Source: Desulfotomaculum sp.
Lineage (GTDB): Bacteria > Bacillota > Desulfotomaculia > Desulfotomaculales > Desulfohalotomaculaceae
Direction of reading: 5' to 3'
NCBI GenBank assembly: GCA_021129815.1
Contig: JAJOKN010000034.1
Coordinates: forward strand, 496 to 11,752
Length of the DNA: 11,257 bases
In this document: in pieces, positions 1 to 6,370 of the stretch
Layout of the letters: each line of letters begins with the position of its first letter
Numbering within the stretch: the stretch's first letter is position 1
Made by a program: the position numbers and the translations under genes
The notes under the pieces: generated by a model
Seen by the model: only the letters and a program-made list of their open reading frames with translations
Database searches by the model: none
Told to the model about the DNA's origin: nothing

Positions 1-81
1 TGTGGTTTTTTGTTAATTTTATCAGAAAGGGGTGTGTTTTTTTATTTTTTCCTACAACAATTTTACACTGTCTCCACTTTA

Positions 82-1182
82 TTAATGTCTGTCCTGAATC
101 AATTTATCTCTGTAACGGCTCAGTCCATACTTAATAGATCTAGCGCGCACCTCACCAATGCCCTCAACCTCGTCTAAATCTTCAATGTCAGCATTTAAAA
201 TATTAGGCAATATCCCAAATTTTGACACTAAATTTTCGATAACAGGTATTGGAAGTCTTGGTATTTTACGCAGCATTCTGTACCCCCGTGGAGTAATATT
301 TTGATCCAGTATATTTTGGTTTCCTGAATATCCCAAAGCACGGCTTATCAATAACAGATCTAAAAGATCTTCTGATGGCCATTCGCTTATTATGTTTAAA
401 ATTTCTTCTGGTGTCTTTTCTTCATCAATCGAATAATCCTGTATTACTAGCAGTCCTTCCTCTTTGACACCTGCTAGCAACTCATCCAACTGCATCGCAA
501 TCATACGTCCATCTGTTCCAAGTTCGCTTATGTAATATTCAATTTCTTTTACTACCCTTAATACCATCTCCACCCTTTGAACCGCTTTAGCTACATCATA
601 AAGTGTTACTGCATTTTCAAATTCCAATATAGATAATTCCTGCATTACCTCATCTAGAGCAAAGCGGTATTTTTCAAGTGTTTGAATGGCCTGATTAGCT
701 TTTGTCAATATCATTTCAACATCCCTTAAAACATACTTAAATGTGCCAGTATACAGAGTAATAATTTCACGTCGTTGTGATATAGAAATAACAATTGCAC
801 CTGTTTGCTTGGATACTCTTTCAGCAGTTCTATGACGAATTCCTGTCTCAGATGATGGAATAATAGAATCAGGTGTCAATTGCACATTAGCTGCTATGAT
901 CTTCTTTGCATCTTCTGTGAGAATAATCGCACCATCCATTTTTGCTAATTCATACAATGCTGCTGGCGTAAAAGCAGCATTAATTTCAAATCCCCCTTCA
1001 ACTATTTCCATCACTTCAGGTTTATCGCTAAGCACTATCAGCGCACCTGTTCCTGCCCTCAATATATTTTCCAGTCCTTCTCTTAAAGAAGTACCAGGCG
1101 CAACCTTGCGCAGCAATTTCAACAGTTGTTCTCTATTCTCTTTTCCAACACCCTGTTCTGAAGCAGAATCTTTAGAACTCAC
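82..1182 (-). CDS. disA: DNA integrity scanning protein DisA, diadenylate cyclase
   Basis: DisA condenses two ATP into cyclic di-AMP and, in the known family, scans DNA as an octamer, lowering c-di-AMP output at branched structures. The N-terminal DAC domain (about residues 15-145) carries the signature DGA at 83-85 and RHRTAER at 116-122, the ATP-binding and catalytic motifs. A helical linker follows (about 150-290), then a C-terminal RuvA-like helix-hairpin-helix domain with VEGIGEVRA at 339-347. The protein is 366 residues, close to the usual 357-360, and looks intact. The open frame extends to a TTG at 1200 that overlaps the radA stop. I chose GTG at 1182 because GGAG at 1193-1190 sits 7 bases upstream, whereas the TTG overlaps its own SD region. 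It follows radA directly, an order known from Bacillus and Clostridia, and is almost certainly co-transcribed with it. The function call is very secure; the start is likely. Confidence 0.96.
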   Translation of the reverse strand: MSSKDSASEQGVGKENREQLLKLLRKVAPGTSLREGLENILRAGTGALIVLSDKPEVMEIVEGGFEINAAFTPAALYELAKMDGAIILTEDAKKIIAANVQLTPDSIIPSSETGIRHRTAERVSKQTGAIVISISQRREIITLYTGTFKYVLRDVEMILTKANQAIQTLEKYRFALDEVMQELSILEFENAVTLYDVAKAVQRVEMVLRVVKEIEYYISELGTDGRMIAMQLDELLAGVKEEGLLVIQDYSIDEEKTPEEILNIISEWPSEDLLDLLLISRALGYSGNQNILDQNITPRGYRMLRKIPRLPIPVIENLVSKFGILPNILNADIEDLDEVEGIGEVRARSIKYGLSRYRDKLIQDRH

Positions 1183-1187
1183 ATTTT

Positions 1188-1195
1188 CTCTCCTT
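1188..1195 (-). promoter_or_regulatory. Ribosome binding site that fixes the disA start
   Basis: The minus strand reads AAGGAGAG here, 5-7 bases before GTG at 1182 and just past the radA stop (1199-1197). A start at the upstream in-frame TTG (1200) would lie before this SD, so the GTG is preferred. Termination of radA almost on top of the SD suggests translational coupling. Confidence 0.7.
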
Positions 1196-1196
1196 T

Positions 1197-2588
1197 TCAA
1201 TTTGTCTTTAAAGCAACCTCCAAAGCATGTTTTAACGTGTCAGCAGTATAAATGTCCATATCACACTCTAAAAGTTTATCTATATTCATGCTTGGTATTA
1301 ACGCCTTTTTAATCCCCATTTTACAAGCTTCTTTAAGTCGTCTTTGTATTGCACTTACCTGCCTTATTTCGCCTGTAAGACCGATTTCTCCTATAACTAC
1401 CATATTATCCAGAACAGGCTTGTCTTTAAAGCTAGACGCAAGCGCTGTTGCTATTGCCAAATCAACTGCTGGTTCCAACAGCTTTACTCCACCTACAACA
1501 TTTACATAAGCATCAAAACTCGCTATATTAAGCCCTACTCGTTTTTCTAAAACTGCCATTATCAACGCTACCCTGTTTTGATCAACCCCAGCTGTCATTC
1601 TTCGCGGCATACCAAAAGATGTAGGTGTTACTAAAGCTTGTATTTCAACAAGGATAGGTCGTGTTCCTTCAATGCTAGCAACTATAACAGATCCCGGTAC
1701 ATCAAATTTATTTTGTTCTATAAAAACTGAAGAAGGATTTAGCACCTCTTTTAAGCCGCTATCACACATTTCAAATATTCCAACTTCATTGGTAGAACCA
1801 AATCTATTCTTTACTGTTCTCAATATTCGAAATGACTGATGCCTTTCTCCTTCAAAATACAAAACAGTATCAACCATATGTTCCAATATTTTTGGACCAG
1901 CTAACGTGCCTTCTTTTGTAACATGTCCGATTATAAATATACATGTGCCGTATTTCTTAGCATAATGCATAAGCCTAATCGTTGTTTCTCTAATCTGAAC
2001 TATACTGCCTGGTACTGAATTAATATCTCTACACGTCATTGTCTGTATCGAATCTATTATAACAGCTTTAGGAGAAATATTTTTTAGATGACTCAATATT
2101 GCTTCTATATCTGTTTCACAAACTATATATAAATTAGTTGCATCTATGTGCAGCCTTTTCGATCTTATGCCAATTTGAGCAAGCGATTCCTCTCCAGAAA
2201 TGTAAATGACTTTGTTTTGTTTGCTAAGAGATGCCGCTACTTGAAGTAAAAGAGTTGATTTGCCGATCCCCGGGTCTCCCCCTATTAAAACTAACGACCC
2301 AGGCACCGCTCCTCCTCCTAAAACACGGTCAAATTCTGATATTCCAGTAACATGTCTTCTTTGTTCAGAAAAAGCTAAATCCGAAATAAGCACAGGTTGA
2401 TTTAAGGCACTATTATCCAAAACTGTATGCTTTGTAAACATTTGCTCTTCAGTAAAAGTATTCCACGAATTGCATACAGGGCACTTACCAAGCCATTTTG
2501 GAGATTTATTGCCACATTCTTGACATACAAAAACCTTTTTAACTTTTATAAAAACCACTTCTTTATCACAAATATTTTTGGTGTTCAT
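1197..2588 (-). CDS. radA: DNA repair/recombination ATPase RadA (Sms)
   Basis: RadA is a RecA-like ATPase that promotes branch migration during recombination and repair. Visible parts, numbered from ATG 2588: a C4 zinc finger (CQEC 22-25, CPVC 36-39); the SPKWLGKCP motif 29-37; Walker A GGDPGIGKST 103-112; a Walker B-like VIIDS 176-180; the RadA-specific KNRFG 260-264; and a C-terminal Lon-protease-like domain (about 290-460) with IGEIGLTGEIRQV near 399-411. Length 463 is near the family norm of about 450-460. The N-terminus is odd: family members normally begin a few residues before VFVCQECG, but here that position (residue 14, 2549-2547) is ATA. The only in-frame starts are ATG 2588, with a poor SD, and GTG 2558. 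A TTGACA at 2602-2597 would place transcription inside the ATG-initiated frame. Residues 1-13 are therefore doubtful. It is followed immediately by disA. Confidence 0.95.
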   Translation of the reverse strand: MNTKNICDKEVVFIKVKKVFVCQECGNKSPKWLGKCPVCNSWNTFTEEQMFTKHTVLDNSALNQPVLISDLAFSEQRRHVTGISEFDRVLGGGAVPGSLVLIGGDPGIGKSTLLLQVAASLSKQNKVIYISGEESLAQIGIRSKRLHIDATNLYIVCETDIEAILSHLKNISPKAVIIDSIQTMTCRDINSVPGSIVQIRETTIRLMHYAKKYGTCIFIIGHVTKEGTLAGPKILEHMVDTVLYFEGERHQSFRILRTVKNRFGSTNEVGIFEMCDSGLKEVLNPSSVFIEQNKFDVPGSVIVASIEGTRPILVEIQALVTPTSFGMPRRMTAGVDQNRVALIMAVLEKRVGLNIASFDAYVNVVGGVKLLEPAVDLAIATALASSFKDKPVLDNMVVIGEIGLTGEIRQVSAIQRRLKEACKMGIKKALIPSMNIDKLLECDMDIYTADTLKHALEVALKTN

Positions 2589-2602
2589 TGTCTTTATGTC
2601 AA
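2574..2602 (-). promoter_or_regulatory. Possible sigma-A promoter for radA-disA
   Basis: On the minus strand a perfect -35 box TTGACA (2602-2597) is followed after 17 bases by AAAAAT (2579-2574), a 4 of 6 match to TATAAT. The predicted transcript would begin near 2567, just downstream of the ATG at 2588. If it is real, radA must start at GTG 2558 or at a non-standard codon. The -10 is weak and the region is AT-rich, so this is only a candidate. Confidence 0.3.
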
Positions 2603-2608
2603 CAGCAT

Positions 2609-2786
2609 TTAATCTGCTGCCATCATCAAGTTCTCAGTAGCGCCTACACTGGGTATATCTAAATGAATTCTCGCACCGCGCAACCCTTTAACAGCCCTTG
2701 CTGCAATATATCCAAATTTTTCTTCTATGCTTACTCCTTAATTTATTACCACCTGTAATCAAAAATTTTTGATAATATTTTTTCAC
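2609..2786 (-). pseudogene. murA: murA remnant (UDP-GlcNAc 1-carboxyvinyltransferase), internally deleted and truncated
   Basis: MurA makes the first committed peptidoglycan precursor from UDP-GlcNAc and PEP. This is a broken copy. It starts at GTG 2786, behind a strong SD (GGAGGTG, 2799-2793), 20 bases after the murB stop. The first frame gives (M)KKYYQKFLITGGNKL, matching the MurA N-terminus, then runs into nonsense and stops at 2690-2688 (32 codons). In the +1 frame, from about 2734, the sequence reads GVSIEEKFGYIAARA and then RGARIHLDIPSVGATENLMM (2680-2621), the highly conserved SVGAT block near residue 160 of normal MurA, and ends at TAA 2611-2609. I infer that roughly residues 17-130 were deleted out of frame and everything after about residue 170 was lost. 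The catalytic Cys115 loop and the C-terminal catalytic Asp of the family are absent, so it cannot be active. Clostridial clusters often carry murA after murB, which fits an in-place decay. Confidence 0.87.
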
Positions 2787-2808
2787 AGCATACACCTCCA
2801 GGTATGCT
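2787..2808 (-). promoter_or_regulatory. Hairpin displaying the Shine-Dalgarno of the murA remnant
   Basis: A perfect 7-bp inverted repeat, AGCATAC (2808-2802) and GTATGCT (2793-2787) in the minus-strand transcript, encloses an 8-base loop CTGGAGGT that contains most of the SD. The AG of the murB TAG stop (2809-2807) lies in the 5' arm. The GTG start follows one base after the 3' arm. There is no U-tract, so it is not an intrinsic terminator. It may modulate translation or be a chance structure. Confidence 0.5.
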
Positions 2809-3706
2809 AGCCCAGCACACGCACTTCTAACTGGAGGTCAATATCAAATTTGCTTTTAACTTTATCTTTTATGATATTTATAAGTGTAACTACATCTTTC
2901 GCAGTTGCACCTCCTAAATTGACAATCCAATTAGCATGTTTTTCAGATACCAAAGCATTGCCTGCTCTCAAACCTTTACATCCTGCAAGCTCAATGAGTT
3001 TCCCTGCTGAATTTCCCGGCGGATTTTCAAATATACTTCCTGCACTAGGATATCCTCTTGGTTGAGTTAATCTTCGTTTAACTATATATTTCTTCATCTG
3101 TTCTTTTATAAACATTTCATCGGCATGCGCAAGATTAAAGATAGCTTCCAAAACTATCCCTATTTTCTTTTCTCTAAGTATACTGCTTCGATAAGTAAAA
3201 TTCATTTGCTCTTTGGAAAATTCTAAAATCTCACCAGTATAACTCAACACCTTTACACGCTCAGTCACTTCTCCAATTGAAAATCCATATGCACCTGCAT
3301 TCATAATTATCGCTCCACCAACACTACCCGGAATGCCAACTGCCCATTCTAATCCACCAAGTTCATACTTCATAGCTTTTAACGAAACTGCCGCTAACAA
3401 ACTGCTTGCTCCTGCTTTAATAGTATTTCCATCTACCTTTATATAATCAAATCCCCTATCCAACTTTATAACAATTCCACATATGCCTCTATCTTTGACC
3501 AGCAAATTTGTACCCTTACCTACTATAGTAAGCGGAATGTTATACTCTTTTGCCAACATAACACAACGCTTAAGAGCTGATACATCTTTAGGTTTAATAA
3601 AATACTCTGCAGGTCCTCCTATGCGCAAGCTGGTATGATTTTTCATTGGTTCATTAACTGATAATTCACCATTTTGTTTTAAAGCTTCTAAAAAAGATTT
3701 TTTCAC
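2807..3706 (-). CDS. murB: UDP-N-acetylenolpyruvoylglucosamine reductase MurB
   Basis: MurB uses NADPH and bound FAD to reduce the enolpyruvyl product of MurA to UDP-MurNAc in the cytoplasm. The FAD-binding domain shows GKGTNLLV (63-70) and GIPGSVGGAIIMNAGAYG (124-141). The catalytic site shows YRSS (172-175), GYPSAGSIFENP (218-229, with Ser224 the likely proton donor) and a C-terminal Glu in LQLEVR (Glu294). Length 299 fits the shorter type II MurB of Firmicutes. The start is GTG 3706 with AGGA (3716-3713) 6 bases upstream; it lies 20 bases after the murC stop. Downstream is the decayed murA, so the enzyme that supplies its substrate has been lost from this operon and must come from another locus. 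Confidence 0.97.
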   Translation of the reverse strand: MKKSFLEALKQNGELSVNEPMKNHTSLRIGGPAEYFIKPKDVSALKRCVMLAKEYNIPLTIVGKGTNLLVKDRGICGIVIKLDRGFDYIKVDGNTIKAGASSLLAAVSLKAMKYELGGLEWAVGIPGSVGGAIIMNAGAYGFSIGEVTERVKVLSYTGEILEFSKEQMNFTYRSSILREKKIGIVLEAIFNLAHADEMFIKEQMKKYIVKRRLTQPRGYPSAGSIFENPPGNSAGKLIELAGCKGLRAGNALVSEKHANWIVNLGGATAKDVVTLINIIKDKVKSKFDIDLQLEVRVLG

Positions 3707-3726
3707 TTAACATCCTACTCCAAAAT

Positions 3727-5115
3727 TCAAACTATTTTCAATAAATTTATCTTTAACATGTTTATGAGTTCTACACCACACTTTCTTACATCACCCGCCC
3801 CCATCGTTAAAACAATATCTTTGGGTTGTACAATGCCCATTAAGTATCTAGCTATATCAGATAAGTTCTCTATATACAATACTTCACCAGATTTTTTGTA
3901 TTTTTGAACAACATCAAAAATAAGCTTTGTGCTCACTCCTTCAATAGGCTTTTCACCTGCACTATAAATATCGCTAATAATAACCACATCAGCATCTAAA
4001 AGAGCCTTACCAAAACGTTCGTACAAGTGTTTAGTCCTAGTATAACGGTGCGGTTGAAAAACAGCTATAATCCTCGAATTAGTCTGCCGCGCTGCTTTCA
4101 ATGTAGCTTTAATTTCGGTAGGATGATGCGCATAATCATCTATAACTTTAATTCCATTTATCTCACCCAACAACTGGTATCTGCGTCGCGCTCCTTTAAA
4201 ACCAGCTAAAGCTTTTGCAATAGTTTTAAAATCTATACCAATATTCATTGACAACGCAGTTGCAGCCAAAGCATTCAACAAGTTATGTATGCCGGGTACT
4301 GAAAGTTCTATTTTTCCAATATATTTGCCTTCTTTGTATACATCTGCACTATTTACACTACAATTTAGAGATAAGTTCTTAAGCCTGTAACACGCGCTAT
4401 CACTCATGCCATATGTAACTACAGGAGCTTTAGCTTCTTTAATGATCTTTTGAATATTAGGATCATCATAAAATAAAACCGCAAGTCCTTTGGGATCTAC
4501 CTGACAAAGAAATTGTTTAAAAGCTGCTATAACATTATCGATAGTTTTATAGTAATCCATGTGATCGTCTTCTATGTTGGTTATAATCGACACGTGAGGA
4601 TTTAAAAGTAAAAATGAACCATCGCTTTCATCTGCTTCCGCGATCAAATACTCGCCTTTGCCTTTTTTGGCATTCCCTCCAATGCAATCAAGTTCACTGC
4701 CGATGATAACAGTAGGGTCATAACCTGATTTTTCCGTTATCAGCGCTAACATAGATGTAGTAGTTGTTTTTCCATGCGATCCTGTTACCGCAATCCCTTT
4801 TGAGTTATTCATCAATATCGCAAGCGCCTCACCCCTGTGAATAACAGGTATCCCACGTTTTCTTGCTTCTACCACCTCTGGATTATTTTTTGGAATGGCT
4901 GTTGATACAACAACCATTTTTGCTTCTCCAATATTTTTTGAATCATGCCCGATAAAGCATTTTATTCCTATAGATCTTAATTTCTCAATTACATCTGTAT
5001 TTTTCAAATCGGACCCAGTAATTTCGTAACCAGATTCAGCTAATACCCGAGCAATTCCGCTCATACCAGAACCACCAATTCCTACAAAATGGATTCTATT
5101 CGGCATACTCTGCAT
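3727..5115 (-). CDS. murC: UDP-N-acetylmuramate--L-alanine ligase MurC
   Basis: MurC joins L-alanine to UDP-MurNAc with ATP, the first amino-acid addition to the stem peptide. The N-terminal Rossmann domain has VGIGGSGMSGIA (11-22). The central ATPase domain has GSHGKTTTTSM (112-122), EADESDGSF (160-168) and the ITNIEDDHMDYY region (178-189). The C-terminal domain has DDYAHHPTEI (327-336) and FQPHRYTRT (353-361). The His in GSHGKT and the YAHHPTE motif separate MurC from MurD/E/F and from Mpl. Length 462 is normal (B. subtilis about 432, E. coli 491). The start is ATG 5115, with extended SD AAGGAGATGA ending 7 bases before it; a second ATG at 5106 is too distant. It is preceded by a 92-base spacer with a possible promoter element. 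Confidence 0.97.
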   Translation of the reverse strand: MQSMPNRIHFVGIGGSGMSGIARVLAESGYEITGSDLKNTDVIEKLRSIGIKCFIGHDSKNIGEAKMVVVSTAIPKNNPEVVEARKRGIPVIHRGEALAILMNNSKGIAVTGSHGKTTTTSMLALITEKSGYDPTVIIGSELDCIGGNAKKGKGEYLIAEADESDGSFLLLNPHVSIITNIEDDHMDYYKTIDNVIAAFKQFLCQVDPKGLAVLFYDDPNIQKIIKEAKAPVVTYGMSDSACYRLKNLSLNCSVNSADVYKEGKYIGKIELSVPGIHNLLNALAATALSMNIGIDFKTIAKALAGFKGARRRYQLLGEINGIKVIDDYAHHPTEIKATLKAARQTNSRIIAVFQPHRYTRTKHLYERFGKALLDADVVIISDIYSAGEKPIEGVSTKLIFDVVQKYKKSGEVLYIENLSDIARYLMGIVQPKDIVLTMGAGDVRKCGVELINMLKINLLKIV

Positions 5116-5122
5116 ATAGTTA

Positions 5123-5132
5123 TCATCTCCTT
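5123..5132 (-). promoter_or_regulatory. Extended Shine-Dalgarno of murC
   Basis: The minus strand reads AAGGAGATGA, 9 of 10 bases of the ideal complement to the 16S rRNA tail, ending 7 bases before ATG 5115. It selects that ATG over the in-frame ATG at 5106. Confidence 0.7.
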
Positions 5133-5146
5133 AATGTTTTCACACG

Positions 5147-5152
5147 ATTATA
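5147..5152 (-). promoter_or_regulatory. Possible -10 box of an internal promoter before murC
   Basis: A perfect TATAAT lies 31 bases upstream of the murC ATG, inside the longest true intergenic gap of the wall cluster (5116-5207). No good TTGACA is found 16-18 bases further upstream (the sequence there is about GTATTT), and the region is AT-rich, so chance is a real possibility. Confidence 0.2.
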
Positions 5153-5207
5153 ATTATTAGATTTATGATAAATACACTATATATTATTGCGCTTGTCTTT
5201 TGTGCTT

Positions 5208-6320
5208 TTAAGCCTTTATCAAGTTTTTAACTATATTTAAAATATCTTCCAAAGCCTTAGGTTTCCCTAGTTTTAAACTTGCCTTTGCCATATCTTTCAT
5301 AACTTTCTTAGAGAGAAACAACTTCTCAATCTGTTCCATTAATAACTTCCCACTCAACTCAGCGTCGCGAATCACAACAGCAGCACCTTTTTTCTCTAAA
5401 ATGCGAGCATTCAATTCCTGATGATTTCCCGCCGCATATGGATAAGGAATCAATATGCTTGGCAAACCCATCGCCGTTATTTCAGCAATTGTAGCAGCAC
5501 CTGCACGACACACCACAAGATCGGCTACAGCCAATACCTCAGGCATGTTATAGAGATAAGGTACAATCTTTATATTTTCAATACAATCCAATTTTATACC
5601 TCTATTAACGAGTTCTTTTTTATACGCATCATACTCTGACTTTCCAGTAACATGTATCAGCTGTATTCCTTTATTGTGCTGCCAACGCTGTATCACTTCC
5701 AGCATTGCCACGTTTATACTCCGTGCCCCTTTGCTGCCGCCAAACACCAGCAGCACAGGGATTTTTGGATTTAATTTGAAGTCAAGATATGATTTTTTCT
5801 TATTAATACAAAAAATATCGGGTCTTAATGGCAGTCCTGTAACTCTCACTTTATTTTGATTCACAAAATATTTTACCGAATATTCAAAAGTTACTGCTAC
5901 CAAATCTACAAATCTGGACAGAAATCTGTTAGCCATACCCGGCAAAGCATTTTGTTCATGTATTAGAGTTGGTATTCTCATAACAACTGCAGCCATTACT
6001 ACAGGAACACACACATATCCACCTGTTCCAATTACTAAATCGGGTTTAAAAGATCGCAAAATATTCATCGATTGCAAAAAACCCTTACTAGATTTTAAAA
6101 CAGTTTTTACAATATTAAAAGATAATTTACGATCAAAACCACATCCATCAATACTCCTAAAAAAATATCCCGCCTTAGGTACTATATCTGATTCCAACCC
6201 TTCTTTTGTGCCTACATAAAGTATATCGGATTTTTCAAAACGATTCCTGATACCTTGAGCTATAGCAAGCGCAGGGTAAATATGACCTCCTGTTCCTCCT
6301 CCGCTGATAATTACTCTCAA
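5208..6320 (-). CDS. murG: Lipid II synthase MurG (undecaprenyl-PP-MurNAc-pentapeptide GlcNAc transferase)
   Basis: MurG transfers GlcNAc from UDP-GlcNAc to lipid I on the inner membrane face, giving lipid II. This GT-B fold glycosyltransferase shows GGGTGGHIYPA (7-17), GTGGYVCVP (98-106), HEQNALPG (121-128), the C-domain glycine loop FGGSKGAR (193-200), and the UDP-GlcNAc site RAGAATIAE (272-280) and NHQELNA (299-305). At 370 residues it matches the family (355-365). The frame is open far upstream, into ftsW, but that part is meaningless. I chose TTG 6320 because GGAG (6332-6329) is 8 bases before it and the product then begins MRVIISGGGTGGH, exactly as in the family. The ATG at 6326 is only 2 bases from the SD. 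It lies 50 bases after ftsW. Confidence 0.96.
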   Translation of the reverse strand: MRVIISGGGTGGHIYPALAIAQGIRNRFEKSDILYVGTKEGLESDIVPKAGYFFRSIDGCGFDRKLSFNIVKTVLKSSKGFLQSMNILRSFKPDLVIGTGGYVCVPVVMAAVVMRIPTLIHEQNALPGMANRFLSRFVDLVAVTFEYSVKYFVNQNKVRVTGLPLRPDIFCINKKKSYLDFKLNPKIPVLLVFGGSKGARSINVAMLEVIQRWQHNKGIQLIHVTGKSEYDAYKKELVNRGIKLDCIENIKIVPYLYNMPEVLAVADLVVCRAGAATIAEITAMGLPSILIPYPYAAGNHQELNARILEKKGAAVVIRDAELSGKLLMEQIEKLFLSKKVMKDMAKASLKLGKPKALEDILNIVKNLIKA

Positions 6321-6326
6321 ACACAT

Positions 6327-6333
6327 CACTCCA
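6327..6333 (-). promoter_or_regulatory. Ribosome binding site that fixes the murG start at TTG
   Basis: The minus strand reads TGGAGTG. Spacing from GGAG to TTG 6320 is 8 bases, but only 2 bases to ATG 6326, so the TTG is favoured despite the nearby ATG. Confidence 0.6.
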
Positions 6334-6370
6334 TACAAAAACTTTAAAAGCAAGATAAAGTTAAAAACTC

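Noticed and set aside
16..24. Extended -10-like TGATAAAAT on the minus strand after disA
   Set aside because: There is no -35 at the right distance (the sequence is A-rich), and the downstream gene is outside the window, so it cannot be supported.
1..81. Search for a terminator after disA
   Set aside because: No GC-rich stem with a following T-run is visible on the minus strand; only A-rich sequence is present, so the operon may continue past the left edge.
896..1312. 138-codon open frame on the plus strand
   Set aside because: It lies antisense to disA and the end of radA, has no RBS or recognisable domain, and is low in complexity (Ser/Leu rich), as expected from the reverse of a coding strand.
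2589..2806. Idea that the gap before radA is a riboswitch or small RNA
   Set aside because: The gap is accounted for by two recognisable MurA coding blocks in the minus strand; no conserved RNA fold is needed to explain it.
2345..5655. 12-base match CCAGTAACATGT present near 2345 and near 5644
   Set aside because: Both copies lie in coding sequence and encode the same short HVTG stretch in unrelated proteins (RadA and MurG); chance and shared codons explain it.
6340..6363. Inverted repeat AACTTTA/TAAAGTT followed by several T between ftsW and murG
   Set aside because: The stem is almost all A-T and the T-run is short; it is too weak to be an intrinsic terminator, and its position inside an operon argues against termination.
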